The notes below the pieces were generated by a model that was given only the letters and a program-made list of their open reading frames with translations, searched no databases and had not been told where the DNA came from. Made by a program: the position numbers and the translations under genes. Shown one piece after another: positions 42,959-52,579 of a DNA stretch of 64,000 bases. Numbering within the stretch: the stretch's first letter is position 1; every line of letters starts with the position of its first letter. Source of the DNA: DASZHJ01 sp035581425 (lineage in GTDB: Bacteria; Pseudomonadota; Alphaproteobacteria; ATCC43930; CGMCC-115725); NCBI GenBank assembly GCA_035581425.1, contig DATJVP010000060.1, positions 1 through 64,000 of the forward strand. Direction: 5' to 3'.

Positions 42959-45900
42959 ATGCTCTCTTCGGTCTTCGTCGACCGCCCCAGGCTCGCGATC
43001 GTCATCGCCATCGTCACGACGATTGCCGGGATCGTCTCGCTGCTGGTGATCCCGATCTCGCAGTATCCGGACATCGTGCCGCCGCAGGTCTCCGTCACGA
43101 CCTTCTACCCCGGCGCCAATTCCGCGATCGTCGACCAGACTGTGGCGCAGCCGATCGAGGCGCAGGTGATCGGCGTCGACAAGATGATCTACATGAAGAG
43201 CGTCAATGGCGACGACGGGAGCTATACGCTCACGGTCTCCTTCGAGCTCGGCACCGACCCGGATATCAACACCGTCAACGTCAACAACCGCGTCCAGGCG
43301 GCGCTCCCGCAATTGCCGCCGGACGTGCAGCGTCAGGGCGTCGTCGTCAAGAAGAAATCCTCGGCGCTTCTCGGCCTCATTTCCGTCTATTCGCCGAAGG
43401 AGACGCACGACCAGCTCTTCATCTCGAACTTCGTCACCATCAACCTTCTGGACGCGATCAAAAGCACATCCGGCGTCGGCGACGCTTTCCTTTTCGGGCC
43501 GCAGGATTACGCGATGCGAGCCTGGGTCCGCACCGACCGGCTCACCGGTCTCAACCTCACGACGGGCGACATCATCAATGCGATCCAGTCGCAGAACATC
43601 CAGGCAGCCGTGGGCCGGATCGGCGCCCGGCCGATATCCAACGACCAACAGCTCCAGCTCAACATTCAGACCAAGGGCCGGCTGAATTCGGTCAAGGATT
43701 TCGAGAACATCGTCATTCGTACCAACCCCGACGGCTCGGTGCTGCGCCTCGGCGACGTGGCGCGGCTGGAGCTCGGCGCAGCCAATCTCGACCGCTCCTC
43801 GAGGATGAACGGCGCCGCGGCGACGATCATCGGCCTCTACCAGACGCCGGGCGCCAACGCGCTTGCTACGCTCGCGGCGGTGAAGGCGAAGCTCGACAAC
43901 CTGCAAAGCCGCTTCCCCGATGATCTCTCCTGGAAGGTCACCTACGACCCCACCACCTTCGTTTCGGACACGATCCATGAGGTCGAGAAGACCCTGATCG
44001 AGGCCTTCATTCTCGTCGCGATCGTCGTCTACCTCTTCCTCGGCAACCTGCGCGCGACACTCATTCCGCTCATTGCGGTGCCCGTGAGCCTCATCGGTAC
44101 CTTCGTCGTGCTGAACGCGATCGGCTATTCCGCCAACACGGTGTCGCTGCTAGCCGCGGTGCTCGCGATCGGTATCGTCGTCGACGACGCGATCGTCGTC
44201 GTCGAGAACGTCGAGCGCGTGATGGAGGAGAACCCCGAGCTCTCGCCCGGGGAGGCGACCAAGCGCGCCATGGCAGAGATCACCGCGCCGATCATCGCGA
44301 TCACCCTGGTCTTGCTCTCGGTCTTCGTCCCGGTCGCCTTCATCCCCGGAATTTCCGGCGAGCTCTTTCGGCAATTTGCGGTGACGGTCGCGGTCTCGAT
44401 GTTCCTCTCCGCGATCAACGCTCTGACGCTCTCGCCCGCGCTCTCGGGCGTGCTCCTGCGCCCGCATCACGGGCCCCGGCGCGGCATCATGGGGCGCGTC
44501 ATGCGCTCGATCGACTGGGTGCGCGATCGTTACGGCTTTGCCGTCGCACGCATCGTCCGCCTCTCGTTCATCGGGCTCGTCGCGGTGGCGGCGTCTGTCT
44601 TCGGCTTCGTCTCGCTCGCCGCGGTCACGCCCACCGGCTTTCTGCCTGAGGACGACCAGGGCGCGATCTTCGTGGTGGCGGAGCTCCCGGGCGGCGCCTC
44701 GGTCGGACGCACCACAGCCGCGCTCGAGGAGGCCGAGACAATCGTCAAGAGCGATCCCGCGGTCCAGGATTACACCTCGGTCATGGGCCTCAATTTCATC
44801 GACAACTACTCGCAACCCAATGCCGGGTTCATGGTCGTGACCTTCAAGCCCTTCGAGGAGCGGACGGATCCCGAGCTCCGCGCGGACGCGGTGATCCGGC
44901 GCCTGGGGCAGAAATTTCAGTCGATCGGAGAGGCGCGGGTAGTGCCGCTGGCGCCGCCGCCCATCATCGGCCTCGGCACCGGCGGCGGCTTCACCTACGT
45001 GCTCGAGGACCTCCGCGGCGGCGATCCCGCGGCGCTCGCGCAGATCGCGCGCGGCCTCATCGTCGCTGCGAATCAGGACCCGCGCTTGAGCCGCGTCTTC
45101 ACTACCTTTTCCGCGTCCAATCCCTCCATCTACCTCGACATCGACCGAGACAAGGTGCAGGTGCTGGGCGTACCGCTAAACTCGGTCTTCCAGGCGCTGC
45201 AAGCTTCGCTCGGCGGCTATTTCGTCAACAACATGAATCTCTTCGGCCGCACCTGGCAGGTCCAGGTCCAGGCCGAGGCAGATGATCGCGCCAGTGTCGA
45301 CGACATCTACCGCATCAACGTCCGCAGCGATCGCGGCGAGATGATCCCACTGCGCTCGCTCGTCGAGGTGCGGCTCGTCGTGGGACCGCCCGCAATCATC
45401 CGATACAACAACCTCCGCGCCGTCACGATCCAGGGCAATCCGGCGTCCGGCATCTCCTCGGGCCAGGCGCTGCAGGCGATGGAGGAGATCGCCAAGAAGA
45501 CGCTGCCCAACGGCTATGCCGGCGAATGGACAGATACCGCCTTCCAAGAAAAGCGCGCGGAAGGCAAGACCACGCTGATCCTGGGCTTCGCGCTACTCTT
45601 CGCCTATCTCTTCCTGGTGGCGCTCTACGAGAGCTGGACCATCCCCGTGCCGGTGCTGCTCTCGGTCTCCGTGGGCATCGCCGGCTCCTACCTCGCGATC
45701 GTCCTCGGCCACCTGACACTCGATCTCTACGGACAGATCGGCATCGTCGTGTTGATCGGCCTCGCCGCGAAGAATGGCATCCTGATCGTCGAGTTCGCGA
45801 AGGAGCAGCGCGAGCGCGGTGTGCCGCTGCTGGAAGCGGCGACGGAAGGCTCCCGGCTCCGCTTCCGTCCGGTGATGATGACCTCCTTCGCCTTCATCTT

Positions 45901-46132
45901 GGGCCTGCTGCCGCTGGTGGTCGCGGTCGGCGCCTCGATGCTCGCGCGGCGCAACGTCGGCACGCCGGTCTTCGGCGGCATGATCTTCGCGTCGTTTATC
46001 GGGGTCTTCATGATCCCGCCGCTCTATGTGAGCTTCCAGGCGGTCCGTGAGAAGCTGAGACCGGGATCGCGGCCGAAGGTCGCGGCGCCGCCGCCCCGAC
46101 CCTCCGCGCACAAGGAGGCGCCGGCGGAGTGA
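42959..46132 (+). CDS. RND multidrug efflux permease (HAE1 family)
   Basis: 1057 aa, normal AcrB/MexB size. Twelve helices with two large periplasmic loops. Helix 4 carries GIVVDDAIVVVENVERVM, whose Asp pair is essential for proton relay, and helix 10 includes GLAAKNGILIVEFAKEQ with the conserved Lys. Opening FVDRPRLAIVIAIV and SQYPDIVPPQVSV are typical. It forms a tripartite pump with the adaptor upstream. No outer-membrane channel gene or repressor is adjacent, so regulation and partner channel are unknown. Convergent with the livF gene 4 nt away. Confidence 0.95.
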   Translation: MLSSVFVDRPRLAIVIAIVTTIAGIVSLLVIPISQYPDIVPPQVSVTTFYPGANSAIVDQTVAQPIEAQVIGVDKMIYMKSVNGDDGSYTLTVSFELGTDPDINTVNVNNRVQAALPQLPPDVQRQGVVVKKKSSALLGLISVYSPKETHDQLFISNFVTINLLDAIKSTSGVGDAFLFGPQDYAMRAWVRTDRLTGLNLTTGDIINAIQSQNIQAAVGRIGARPISNDQQLQLNIQTKGRLNSVKDFENIVIRTNPDGSVLRLGDVARLELGAANLDRSSRMNGAAATIIGLYQTPGANALATLAAVKAKLDNLQSRFPDDLSWKVTYDPTTFVSDTIHEVEKTLIEAFILVAIVVYLFLGNLRATLIPLIAVPVSLIGTFVVLNAIGYSANTVSLLAAVLAIGIVVDDAIVVVENVERVMEENPELSPGEATKRAMAEITAPIIAITLVLLSVFVPVAFIPGISGELFRQFAVTVAVSMFLSAINALTLSPALSGVLLRPHHGPRRGIMGRVMRSIDWVRDRYGFAVARIVRLSFIGLVAVAASVFGFVSLAAVTPTGFLPEDDQGAIFVVAELPGGASVGRTTAALEEAETIVKSDPAVQDYTSVMGLNFIDNYSQPNAGFMVVTFKPFEERTDPELRADAVIRRLGQKFQSIGEARVVPLAPPPIIGLGTGGGFTYVLEDLRGGDPAALAQIARGLIVAANQDPRLSRVFTTFSASNPSIYLDIDRDKVQVLGVPLNSVFQALQASLGGYFVNNMNLFGRTWQVQVQAEADDRASVDDIYRINVRSDRGEMIPLRSLVEVRLVVGPPAIIRYNNLRAVTIQGNPASGISSGQALQAMEEIAKKTLPNGYAGEWTDTAFQEKRAEGKTTLILGFALLFAYLFLVALYESWTIPVPVLLSVSVGIAGSYLAIVLGHLTLDLYGQIGIVVLIGLAAKNGILIVEFAKEQRERGVPLLEAATEGSRLRFRPVMMTSFAFILGLLPLVVAVGASMLARRNVGTPVFGGMIFASFIGVFMIPPLYVSFQAVREKLRPGSRPKVAAPPPRPSAHKEAPAE

Positions 46133-46136
46133 CGCC

Positions 46137-46898
46137 TCAGTCCTTGGTGTTGCCGCTCGCGTAGAGCCAGCGCGCGACCAACGCCTCGGTGTCGCCGCCG
46201 AAACTGTCGCGCGAGCCCTCGGAAAGCACCGTTCCCGTGCGCATGACGTAGACGTAGTCCGCGATTTCGAGCGCGCGCTTGATGTTCTGATCGACGAGCA
46301 GAACCGCCTTCCCCTCGCCCGCCAAGCCCTTGATCATGTCGTAGATGAGGGCTGCGACGCGCGGCTCGACGCCCGCGGTCGGCTCGTCGATAAGGAAGAG
46401 TACGGGATCGTGCATGAGGCTCCGAGCCATCTCGAGCTGGCGCTGTTGCCCGCCGCTAAGCGTGCCCGCCTGCTGGCTGCGCCGCTCCTGCAAGACCGGA
46501 AAGCGCTCATAGGCCTGGCGAATGAGCTCCTCAACACGGCCGCGCTCGCCGCGATAGCGCCAGGCGCCGAGGCGCAGGTTCACCTCGACCGTGAGATGCG
46601 GAAAGATGCTGGGGCGCTGCGGCAGATAGACGACGCCGTGCCGCCCCATCTCGTGCGCGGGTACGCCCATGACGGCCGCGCCATCGATCAGGATCTCGCC
46701 CTCCCGCGCCGGCAGGAAGCCGTAGAGCACCTTGAGGAGCGTCGATTTCCCCGTGCCATTGGGTCCGAGCACGCAACGGACCTCGCCGCACCGCGCCTCG
46801 ACCGAAACGCCCCGGAGGATGTCGATCCCGGAGAGGTAGCCCGCGATGAGGTCGCGTGCGACGAGCCAGGGCCCGGCTTTGGCGGCGGGCGCGGTCAT
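46137..46898 (-). CDS. livF: Branched-chain-type ABC transporter ATP-binding protein (LivF, system 1)
   Basis: 253 aa. Walker A is GPNGTGKST, signature LSGGQQRQLEMARSL and Walker B LFLIDEPTAGVEPR. The ATG at 46898 is chosen because it lies just after the livG stop (2 nt gap) and matches LivF length; an open extension into livG is ignored. Last gene of the leftward livK-H-M-G-F operon. The substrate is not known; the neighbouring catabolic genes suggest an amide or ureide rather than leucine. Confidence 0.92.
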   Translation of the reverse strand: MTAPAAKAGPWLVARDLIAGYLSGIDILRGVSVEARCGEVRCVLGPNGTGKSTLLKVLYGFLPAREGEILIDGAAVMGVPAHEMGRHGVVYLPQRPSIFPHLTVEVNLRLGAWRYRGERGRVEELIRQAYERFPVLQERRSQQAGTLSGGQQRQLEMARSLMHDPVLFLIDEPTAGVEPRVAALIYDMIKGLAGEGKAVLLVDQNIKRALEIADYVYVMRTGTVLSEGSRDSFGGDTEALVARWLYASGNTKD

Positions 46899-46899
46899 T

Positions 46900-47619
46900 T
46901 CAGAGCCCGGCATAGGCGGCGAGCACGGTCTGATCGGTCCGCACCGCCGCAGGCTCGCCATCCGCGATCTTGGCGCCCCGCGCCATCACGACGAGGCGGC
47001 GCGAGATGCGCAAGATCGATTCCATGTCGTGGTCCACTACGACGAAGGTGCGCCCCTCCCGGTGCAACTCCTGTATGCGTCCGATGAGTTCGTCGCGTAG
47101 CCGTGGATGGACACCCGCGAAAGGCTCGTCGAGGAAGAGCACCTTCGGCTCCAGCATCAGGCAGCGCCCGAGCTCAAGGAGTTTCTGCTGCCCGCCGGAG
47201 AGCTTCCTCGCCTGCAGCCGCTCCAGATGCGCGAGGTTCAGGAACTCGAGATAGCCGCGCGCGCGCCGCGCCGCCTCCTGCCAACTCGAGTGCGGCCGCG
47301 TCAGGCCCGGCACGAGCATGTTCTCCAGGACGGTCATGCGGCCGAAGAGCTGCGTCAATTGGAAGGTCCGTGCGACACCCGCGGCTGCGTAAATATGCGG
47401 GGGGCGGCCGCTTACGCGCTTGCCGCGGACGAGCACCTCGCCACCATTGGGCATGAGGTGGCCGGTAAGCACGTTGATGAGCGTGGTCTTGCCGGAACCG
47501 TTCGGCCCGATGAGACCGATGAGATCGCCCTCGGTCACGGCGAAATCGACCGCGTCGTTGGCGACGATTCCGCCGAACCGTTTGACGATGCCCTCGCCTC
47601 GTACGAGCTCGGCGCTCAC
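46900..47619 (-). CDS. livG: Branched-chain-type ABC transporter ATP-binding protein (LivG, system 1)
   Basis: 239 aa from a GTG at 47619 that overlaps the livM stop (GTGA). Walker A GPNGSGKTT, LivG-specific segment VARTFQLTQLFGRMTV, signature LSGGQQKLLELGRCL, Walker B VLFLDEPFAGVHP and the switch His in VVVDHDME. The frame is open much further upstream inside livM, but that part is a shadow of livM. Confidence 0.92.
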   Translation of the reverse strand: MSAELVRGEGIVKRFGGIVANDAVDFAVTEGDLIGLIGPNGSGKTTLINVLTGHLMPNGGEVLVRGKRVSGRPPHIYAAAGVARTFQLTQLFGRMTVLENMLVPGLTRPHSSWQEAARRARGYLEFLNLAHLERLQARKLSGGQQKLLELGRCLMLEPKVLFLDEPFAGVHPRLRDELIGRIQELHREGRTFVVVDHDMESILRISRRLVVMARGAKIADGEPAAVRTDQTVLAAYAGL

Positions 47620-48674
47620 GTGCCCGAATCCTTTTGCGGGAGATCGGTGACGGCCGGCCGTGCGCCCGCCCGCGTCTCGCCCAGGCGCATGAAGAGGAGC
47701 CAGAACGGCGTGATGAGGCCGTTCCGGGCGAAGCGCATTGTGAGCAACAGGATGACGCCAAATATAGGCAGCCGCCATTGATCGAAGTTGTGCAGCTCGA
47801 TTCCGAAGCCCAGGACGGGGACCTGTAGGTGTATGTCGCCGCCGCTGTCCCCGAGATCGCGCAGCTTCTCCAGCAGGAATTCCACGAAGAAGGCGCCGCC
47901 GACGGCGGTCGGCAGCCGCTCCATGCCGCCGATCACGGTCATGACCACGAGCTTTGCCATCTCGTCGAGGTCGCCCATGCTGGGCGTGATGATCGGGATG
48001 TAGTGCGCGTAGAAGCCGCCGGCCAATCCAGCAAAGCCGCTGGCGATCGCGAAGGCGAGGATGCGGAAGCGCGCGACGGCGACGCCCGATGCCGCTGCCG
48101 CCTGCTCGTCCTCGCGGATCGCCCGCAGGAAGAGGCCCCAGCGCGAGCGCACGAGGAGGCCCATGAGCATGAGCGATACCGCGAGCAGCGCGAAGGCCGT
48201 GTAGAAATACGGGAGCCGGGTCGCAGCATCCGGGAAGAGCGGATCGGTATGCAGCCCCGCCATGCCCGCCGTGACCTGGTCCTCGGTCGCGATCGCGATG
48301 CGAACGATCTCGGAGAAGCCGAGGGTGAAGATCGCGAGATAGGGGCCGCTCATCCGCAAGCACACCCAGCCGATGAGCCCGCCGACCGCGCAACACATGA
48401 GAATTCCCGCAGCCATGCTGATCGGGATCGGAATGCCGTACCACTTGATCAGGAGCTGCGAGGTGTACGCCCCGATCGAGGCAAAAGCCATGTGGCTCAG
48501 GGAGAACAGGCCGACGTAGCCCGCGAGCAGCGTCCAGCTTGCGGCGAGGATGCCGTAGTACATCGCGATGATCGCGACGTGCATCCAATAGGAGCTGAGC
48601 TCGTCCACGAAATAGAGCGCGAGGGCGGAGGCCGCGAGCAGGATGCCGAGATGGATCCCCTTCACGCCGCTCAC
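47616..48674 (-). CDS. livM: Branched-chain-type ABC transporter permease (LivM, system 1)
   Basis: 352 aa inner-membrane permease with about ten helices. LivM marks are GYVGLFSLSHMAFASIGAYT near residue 55 and the cytoplasmic coupling loop FLRAIREDEQAAAASGV. Start overlaps the livH stop (ATGA) and its stop overlaps livG (GTGA). Confidence 0.92.
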   Translation of the reverse strand: MSGVKGIHLGILLAASALALYFVDELSSYWMHVAIIAMYYGILAASWTLLAGYVGLFSLSHMAFASIGAYTSQLLIKWYGIPIPISMAAGILMCCAVGGLIGWVCLRMSGPYLAIFTLGFSEIVRIAIATEDQVTAGMAGLHTDPLFPDAATRLPYFYTAFALLAVSLMLMGLLVRSRWGLFLRAIREDEQAAAASGVAVARFRILAFAIASGFAGLAGGFYAHYIPIITPSMGDLDEMAKLVVMTVIGGMERLPTAVGGAFFVEFLLEKLRDLGDSGGDIHLQVPVLGFGIELHNFDQWRLPIFGVILLLTMRFARNGLITPFWLLFMRLGETRAGARPAVTDLPQKDSGT

Positions 48675-49576
48675 TCCATCCGCAGATGACGCCGGCCGAA
48701 CAGACCCTGTGGCCGGATCACCAGGAAGACCATGAGCATAAGCACACCGAAGGCGTTCTGATAGGCGAGCGCCCGTGTTGGATCGGGGAAGAACGCCGTG
48801 AAGAGCGTCTCGGCCTCGCCCAGCATAAGGCCCGCTATGATGCTGCCGAGGGTCGAGCCCATGCCGCCGAGGATCACGATGACGTAGGCATGGATGTTGG
48901 CGGCGACGCCCATGTCGGGCGCCAGGGAATAGGTCGGCGCGATGAGCGCGCCCGCCGAGGCCGCGAGCGCCGCACCGATGCCGAAGGCAAGCGAGTTGAA
49001 GCGCCGCGGATTGATTCCCACGATCGCCGCGGAATCCCGTGATTGGCTGACCGCATCGAGGGCCTGGCCCCAGATCGTCCGCTGCATGAAATAGAGGAGA
49101 CCGAGGATCAGCAGAATGCCGAGGCCTGCAGCCACCAACCGGTCGTTGGTGAGGGTGAGGCTCCCGATCCGCGTCACCCCCGGAATGAAGGAGGGAGGCT
49201 TCAGCGGAAAGGGACCGAAGGCGATGACGGCGCTGTTCCGCAGGAAATAGGCGAGGCCGAAGGTGACGATGAGCCCATACTCATCTTTACGTTCGGTCGC
49301 ATCACTGTAGAGCGGCGTCAGCATCAGCCGCTCGAGGATCACGGCGCCCAGGAATAGCGCCGCCATCGCCACCACCATCGCGGCGAGCGGCGGAAGGCCC
49401 AGGAGCTCGATGACAAAGTAGGCGCAATAGCCGCCGAGCATGTAGAGATCGCCATGCGCGAAGTTGACGATCTTCAGGATCGAAAAGATGAGGGTTACGC
49501 CGACAGCGATCAGCGCGTAGATGACGCCGATCACAGCCCCGTTCGCGGCTTGTACGAAAAAATAACTCCAGGTCAT
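48671..49576 (-). CDS. livH: Branched-chain-type ABC transporter permease (LivH, system 1)
   Basis: 301 aa permease with about eight helices. LivH marks are ALIAVGVTLIFSILKIVNFAHGD near the N-terminus, the coupling-loop segment AVSQSRDSAAIVGINPRR and GGMGSTLGSIIAGL. It follows the binding-protein gene after a 112-nt gap that contains a large hairpin. Confidence 0.92.
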   Translation of the reverse strand: MTWSYFFVQAANGAVIGVIYALIAVGVTLIFSILKIVNFAHGDLYMLGGYCAYFVIELLGLPPLAAMVVAMAALFLGAVILERLMLTPLYSDATERKDEYGLIVTFGLAYFLRNSAVIAFGPFPLKPPSFIPGVTRIGSLTLTNDRLVAAGLGILLILGLLYFMQRTIWGQALDAVSQSRDSAAIVGINPRRFNSLAFGIGAALAASAGALIAPTYSLAPDMGVAANIHAYVIVILGGMGSTLGSIIAGLMLGEAETLFTAFFPDPTRALAYQNAFGVLMLMVFLVIRPQGLFGRRHLRME

Positions 49577-49605
49577 CGCCCGAGGAATTCTCTCTCCGAA
49601 TCAGA

Positions 49606-49660
49606 GCGGGGGAGACCCCGCGCCTGCGCCGTTGCGGCGCCTGCGCGCGATCTCCCCCGC
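49606..49660 (-). promoter_or_regulatory. Nested hairpin between livK and livH
   Basis: Outer arms GCGGGGGAGA (49606-49615) and TCTCCCCCGC (49651-49660) are perfectly complementary and enclose an inner GCGCCG-ttg-CGGCGC hairpin. Lying just after the binding-protein gene within the operon, it may stabilise or partly terminate the livK message so that more binding protein than permease is made. That is a common arrangement in such operons. Confidence 0.55.
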
Positions 49661-49688
49661 GGAGGCAACTAACCGTCCGAGCGGCGAC

Positions 49689-50948
49689 TCACTTGGCCGG
49701 CTTCTGGTAGGTGTACTTCACATTCGCGATGTCGCGCGGCCACACGATCGGCGCGTCATCGGCGTCCTGGCCAACCTTGTCGTACTGCACCAGCGCCACG
49801 GGCGCGTTCATGAACTGGTGATAAGCCCAATCCGGCTCGTGGCTGGTCGAGAACGTGTAGCGGCCGCGTCCCAACACGATGTCGGTCTTCTCGAGCGCGG
49901 CGATGATCGCCTTGCCGTCGGTAGAGCCCGCTCGCTTAATCGCGTCGGCGAGTACGAGCATCGCGTCGTAGTTCTCGATCGCCTGCGGCGAGGCCGGCGA
50001 GTTGAACTTCTTCTGGAAGTTCGCCTTGAAGGCTTTGGTCACGTCGTTGTCGGCCGCCTTCGGCAGACCGACGATCTCCGTGACGAGACCGACGCCGCCC
50101 TGGCCGACGTTCTTCCAAAAGGTCGGATCGACCGCCGGACCGCCGGAGTTGCCGATGCCGGTCTGCGCCGTCGGCGCGAAGCCGAGGGTGAAGGACTGGC
50201 TGACCATTGGATAGGCCCCTGCCTCCGAATACTCCGTCATGAAGAAGTCGAATGGCGGCTGATGGGCCTTGAACCGCTCGATTTGCGCCGTGAACTCGGT
50301 CGCGTTCGGGTCGGCGCCGACCTGCTCATACTTGACGCCGTGCTTGTCGAGCCCGGGCAACAGCACGTCGAGCGCGCTCTGCCCGCCATCCGTCTTCTCC
50401 GCGAGGATGGCGACATTCTTAAATCCGGCGGCAGCGATCCAATCCGCGTACTTGCCCGCGATCAGCGCTTGATTCGGCGCCACGCGGAAGACCTCGGGAT
50501 AGCCCTTACCGGTGATCTTGAGTGCCCAGACGTCGACGGCGATGATTGGAATGCCCGCCTTGTGCGCGACTTCCATCTCCGCGAGGAATACGGAGCTATG
50601 GAACTCGCCGGTGATGGCGACGACCTTGTCCTGCGAGATCAGGCGCTCTGCGGCGGCAGTGCCGTCCTCGGGCTTGCCGCGCGTGTCCTGGAAGACCACC
50701 TCGATCTGCTTTCCGAGCAGACCGCCCTTCGCGTTGATCTCGTCGGCGGCGAGTTGGGCCGCCTGCTTCATCAGCGCACCCTCGGCATAGCCGCCCGGAG
50801 GCGACAATGGCCCCACCCAACCGATCTTGATCGTATCGGCTGCTTTGACCGGCGCACCCATGAACTGTGACGACACGATGACAACCCCGCCGACGACCGC
50901 GATCGCGGCGAGCTTGCCGGCGACATGCCAGCGTTCATTGACCCGCAT
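49689..50948 (-). CDS. ABC transporter substrate-binding protein (LivK type, system 1)
   Basis: 419 aa periplasmic binding protein. Signal peptide ends near PVKAA (residue about 36). The mature part has the type I periplasmic-binding fold: IKIGWVGPLSPPGGY, QLAADEINAKGG, LISQDKVVAITGEFHS and AIENYDAMLVLADAIKRAG. The ATG at 50948 follows a perfect GGAGGTGG ribosome site. It heads the leftward liv operon. A possible -10 TATAGT lies at 51035-51040 on this strand. Divergent from the aminotransferase gene across 236 nt. Confidence 0.92.
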   Translation of the reverse strand: MRVNERWHVAGKLAAIAVVGGVVIVSSQFMGAPVKAADTIKIGWVGPLSPPGGYAEGALMKQAAQLAADEINAKGGLLGKQIEVVFQDTRGKPEDGTAAAERLISQDKVVAITGEFHSSVFLAEMEVAHKAGIPIIAVDVWALKITGKGYPEVFRVAPNQALIAGKYADWIAAAGFKNVAILAEKTDGGQSALDVLLPGLDKHGVKYEQVGADPNATEFTAQIERFKAHQPPFDFFMTEYSEAGAYPMVSQSFTLGFAPTAQTGIGNSGGPAVDPTFWKNVGQGGVGLVTEIVGLPKAADNDVTKAFKANFQKKFNSPASPQAIENYDAMLVLADAIKRAGSTDGKAIIAALEKTDIVLGRGRYTFSTSHEPDWAYHQFMNAPVALVQYDKVGQDADDAPIVWPRDIANVKYTYQKPAK

Positions 50949-51184
50949 TGTCCACCTCCGATTTTTCGCGTTGGAAGGCCCGTGATTTGCTGACGCCCTA
51001 CCCGCTCCCGGTGCACATGGCGGGGCGCCCAATCACTATACCACGGGAAGTTTGCGCATACATGGTGGTTTGGAGCAAAATGGAACGCACAGCCTTGCCG
51101 CTGAGGCCATGGCAAAATAAGCTCGGTGCTCCCCATCTCCGAGCCGCACGCAACTGCGCGCGACGTTCCCCACGAGGTAATCCG

Positions 51185-52570
51185 ATGACCGAGCTGCTGC
51201 CGAACTCGCCCGCTGCACGCGATGTGGCCTATCACGTCCACCCGCAGACCAACCTGCGCAAAATCCGCGAGGAAGGTCCGCTGGTCATCACCCGCGGCTC
51301 GGGCTGTCGCGTCTTCGACGACGCCGGCAAAGACTACATCGAGACCGCGGCGGGCCTCTGGTGCGCGTCGCTCGGGTTCAGCGCCTCGGAACGCCTCGCC
51401 CGCGCCGCCTACGACCAGATGAAGTCGCTCGCCTATTACCACACCTTCCGCCAGTCCTCGCACCCTGCGGCAATCGATCTCGCTGAGAAGCTGCTCTCGA
51501 TCGCACCCAAGAGCATGTCAAAGGCCATCTTTCAGTGCTCGGGCTCGGAGGCGAACGACACCGCGATTAAGCTCATCTGGTATTACCATCACGCCACCGG
51601 CAATCCGCAGAAAATGAAGATCATCGGTCGCAAGAACGGCTATCACGGCAACACCATCGCCGCCGTGAGCGTCTCCGGCCGGCCCGACATGCACGCGGAT
51701 TTCGGCCTGCCGTTGCCGATGATGCGTCACACGGAATTCCCGCACTATTACCGCCTGCACGAGGCCGGCGAGAGCGAGGAAGCGTTTGCGACCCGAATGG
51801 CCGACGCATTGGAGAAGCTCATCCTGGAGGAGGGGCCGGAGACCGTCGGCGGATTCTTCGCAGAGCCCGTTATGGGCGCAGGCGGTGGCATTGTCCCGCC
51901 CAAGACCTACTTCGAGAAGATCCAGCGCGTGCTGCGCAAATACGACGTGCTCTTTGTGGCGGACGAGGTGATCTGCGGCTTCGGACGCACCGGCAATTGG
52001 TGGGGCTCTGAGACCTACGGCATCGAGCCCGACATGATCTCCTGCGCCAAGGCGCTGTCCGCGGCATTCCAGCCGATCTCGGCGCTGCTGGTCAGCGAGC
52101 GCATCTATCAGGCGATGCTGACCGAAAGCGACAAGCGCGGCATCTTCGCGCATGGCTACACGCATGCGGGCCATCCGGTCTCGGCCGCGGTCGCGCTCGA
52201 GACGCTGCGCATCTACGAGGAGATGGACCTCTTGGGCCATGTCCGTCGCGTCGGCGCCCATCTCCTTGGCAAGCTCGCCAAATTCGCCGAGCATCCCTTG
52301 ATCGGCGACGTCCGGGGGGTGGGGCTCGTCTGCGGGCTGGAATGCGTCTCCGACAAGCCCACGCGGAGCCAATTTGCGCCCGTGGGCCGCGTCGGGCAGA
52401 TCATCGAGCGCCACGCGCGAAGCCGCGGCCTCATCATGCGGATCATGGGCGACCGCATTGTCTTCTCCCCGCCGTTGGTGATCGACGAGGCGGAGATCGA
52501 CGAGATGCTCCGCCGCTTCAGCGGAGCCCTCGACGACGCCTGGCGCGAGCTCCGCCCCGCCGCGGCCTAA
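51185..52570 (+). CDS. PLP-dependent class III aminotransferase
   Basis: 461 aa omega-type aminotransferase. PLP-binding features include CSGSEANDTAIKL (phosphate cup), NGYHGNTIA, FVADEVICGFGRTG with the ring-binding Asp and the Schiff-base Lys in SCAKALSAAFQP. It belongs with omega-amino acid/polyamine:pyruvate transaminases; the exact amine donor is unknown. The ATG at 51185 follows a GAGG element. Divergent from the livK-type gene and convergent with the CoA-transferase gene (9-nt gap), linking it to the catabolic set. Confidence 0.9.
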   Translation: MTELLPNSPAARDVAYHVHPQTNLRKIREEGPLVITRGSGCRVFDDAGKDYIETAAGLWCASLGFSASERLARAAYDQMKSLAYYHTFRQSSHPAAIDLAEKLLSIAPKSMSKAIFQCSGSEANDTAIKLIWYYHHATGNPQKMKIIGRKNGYHGNTIAAVSVSGRPDMHADFGLPLPMMRHTEFPHYYRLHEAGESEEAFATRMADALEKLILEEGPETVGGFFAEPVMGAGGGIVPPKTYFEKIQRVLRKYDVLFVADEVICGFGRTGNWWGSETYGIEPDMISCAKALSAAFQPISALLVSERIYQAMLTESDKRGIFAHGYTHAGHPVSAAVALETLRIYEEMDLLGHVRRVGAHLLGKLAKFAEHPLIGDVRGVGLVCGLECVSDKPTRSQFAPVGRVGQIIERHARSRGLIMRIMGDRIVFSPPLVIDEAEIDEMLRRFSGALDDAWRELRPAAA

Positions 52571-52579
52571 GGCGACCCC

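Noticed and set aside
47620..48588. Upstream extension of the livG frame (562 codons in total)
   Set aside because: It overlaps livM entirely, lacks ABC similarity and the GTG at 47619 gives the typical LivG protein.
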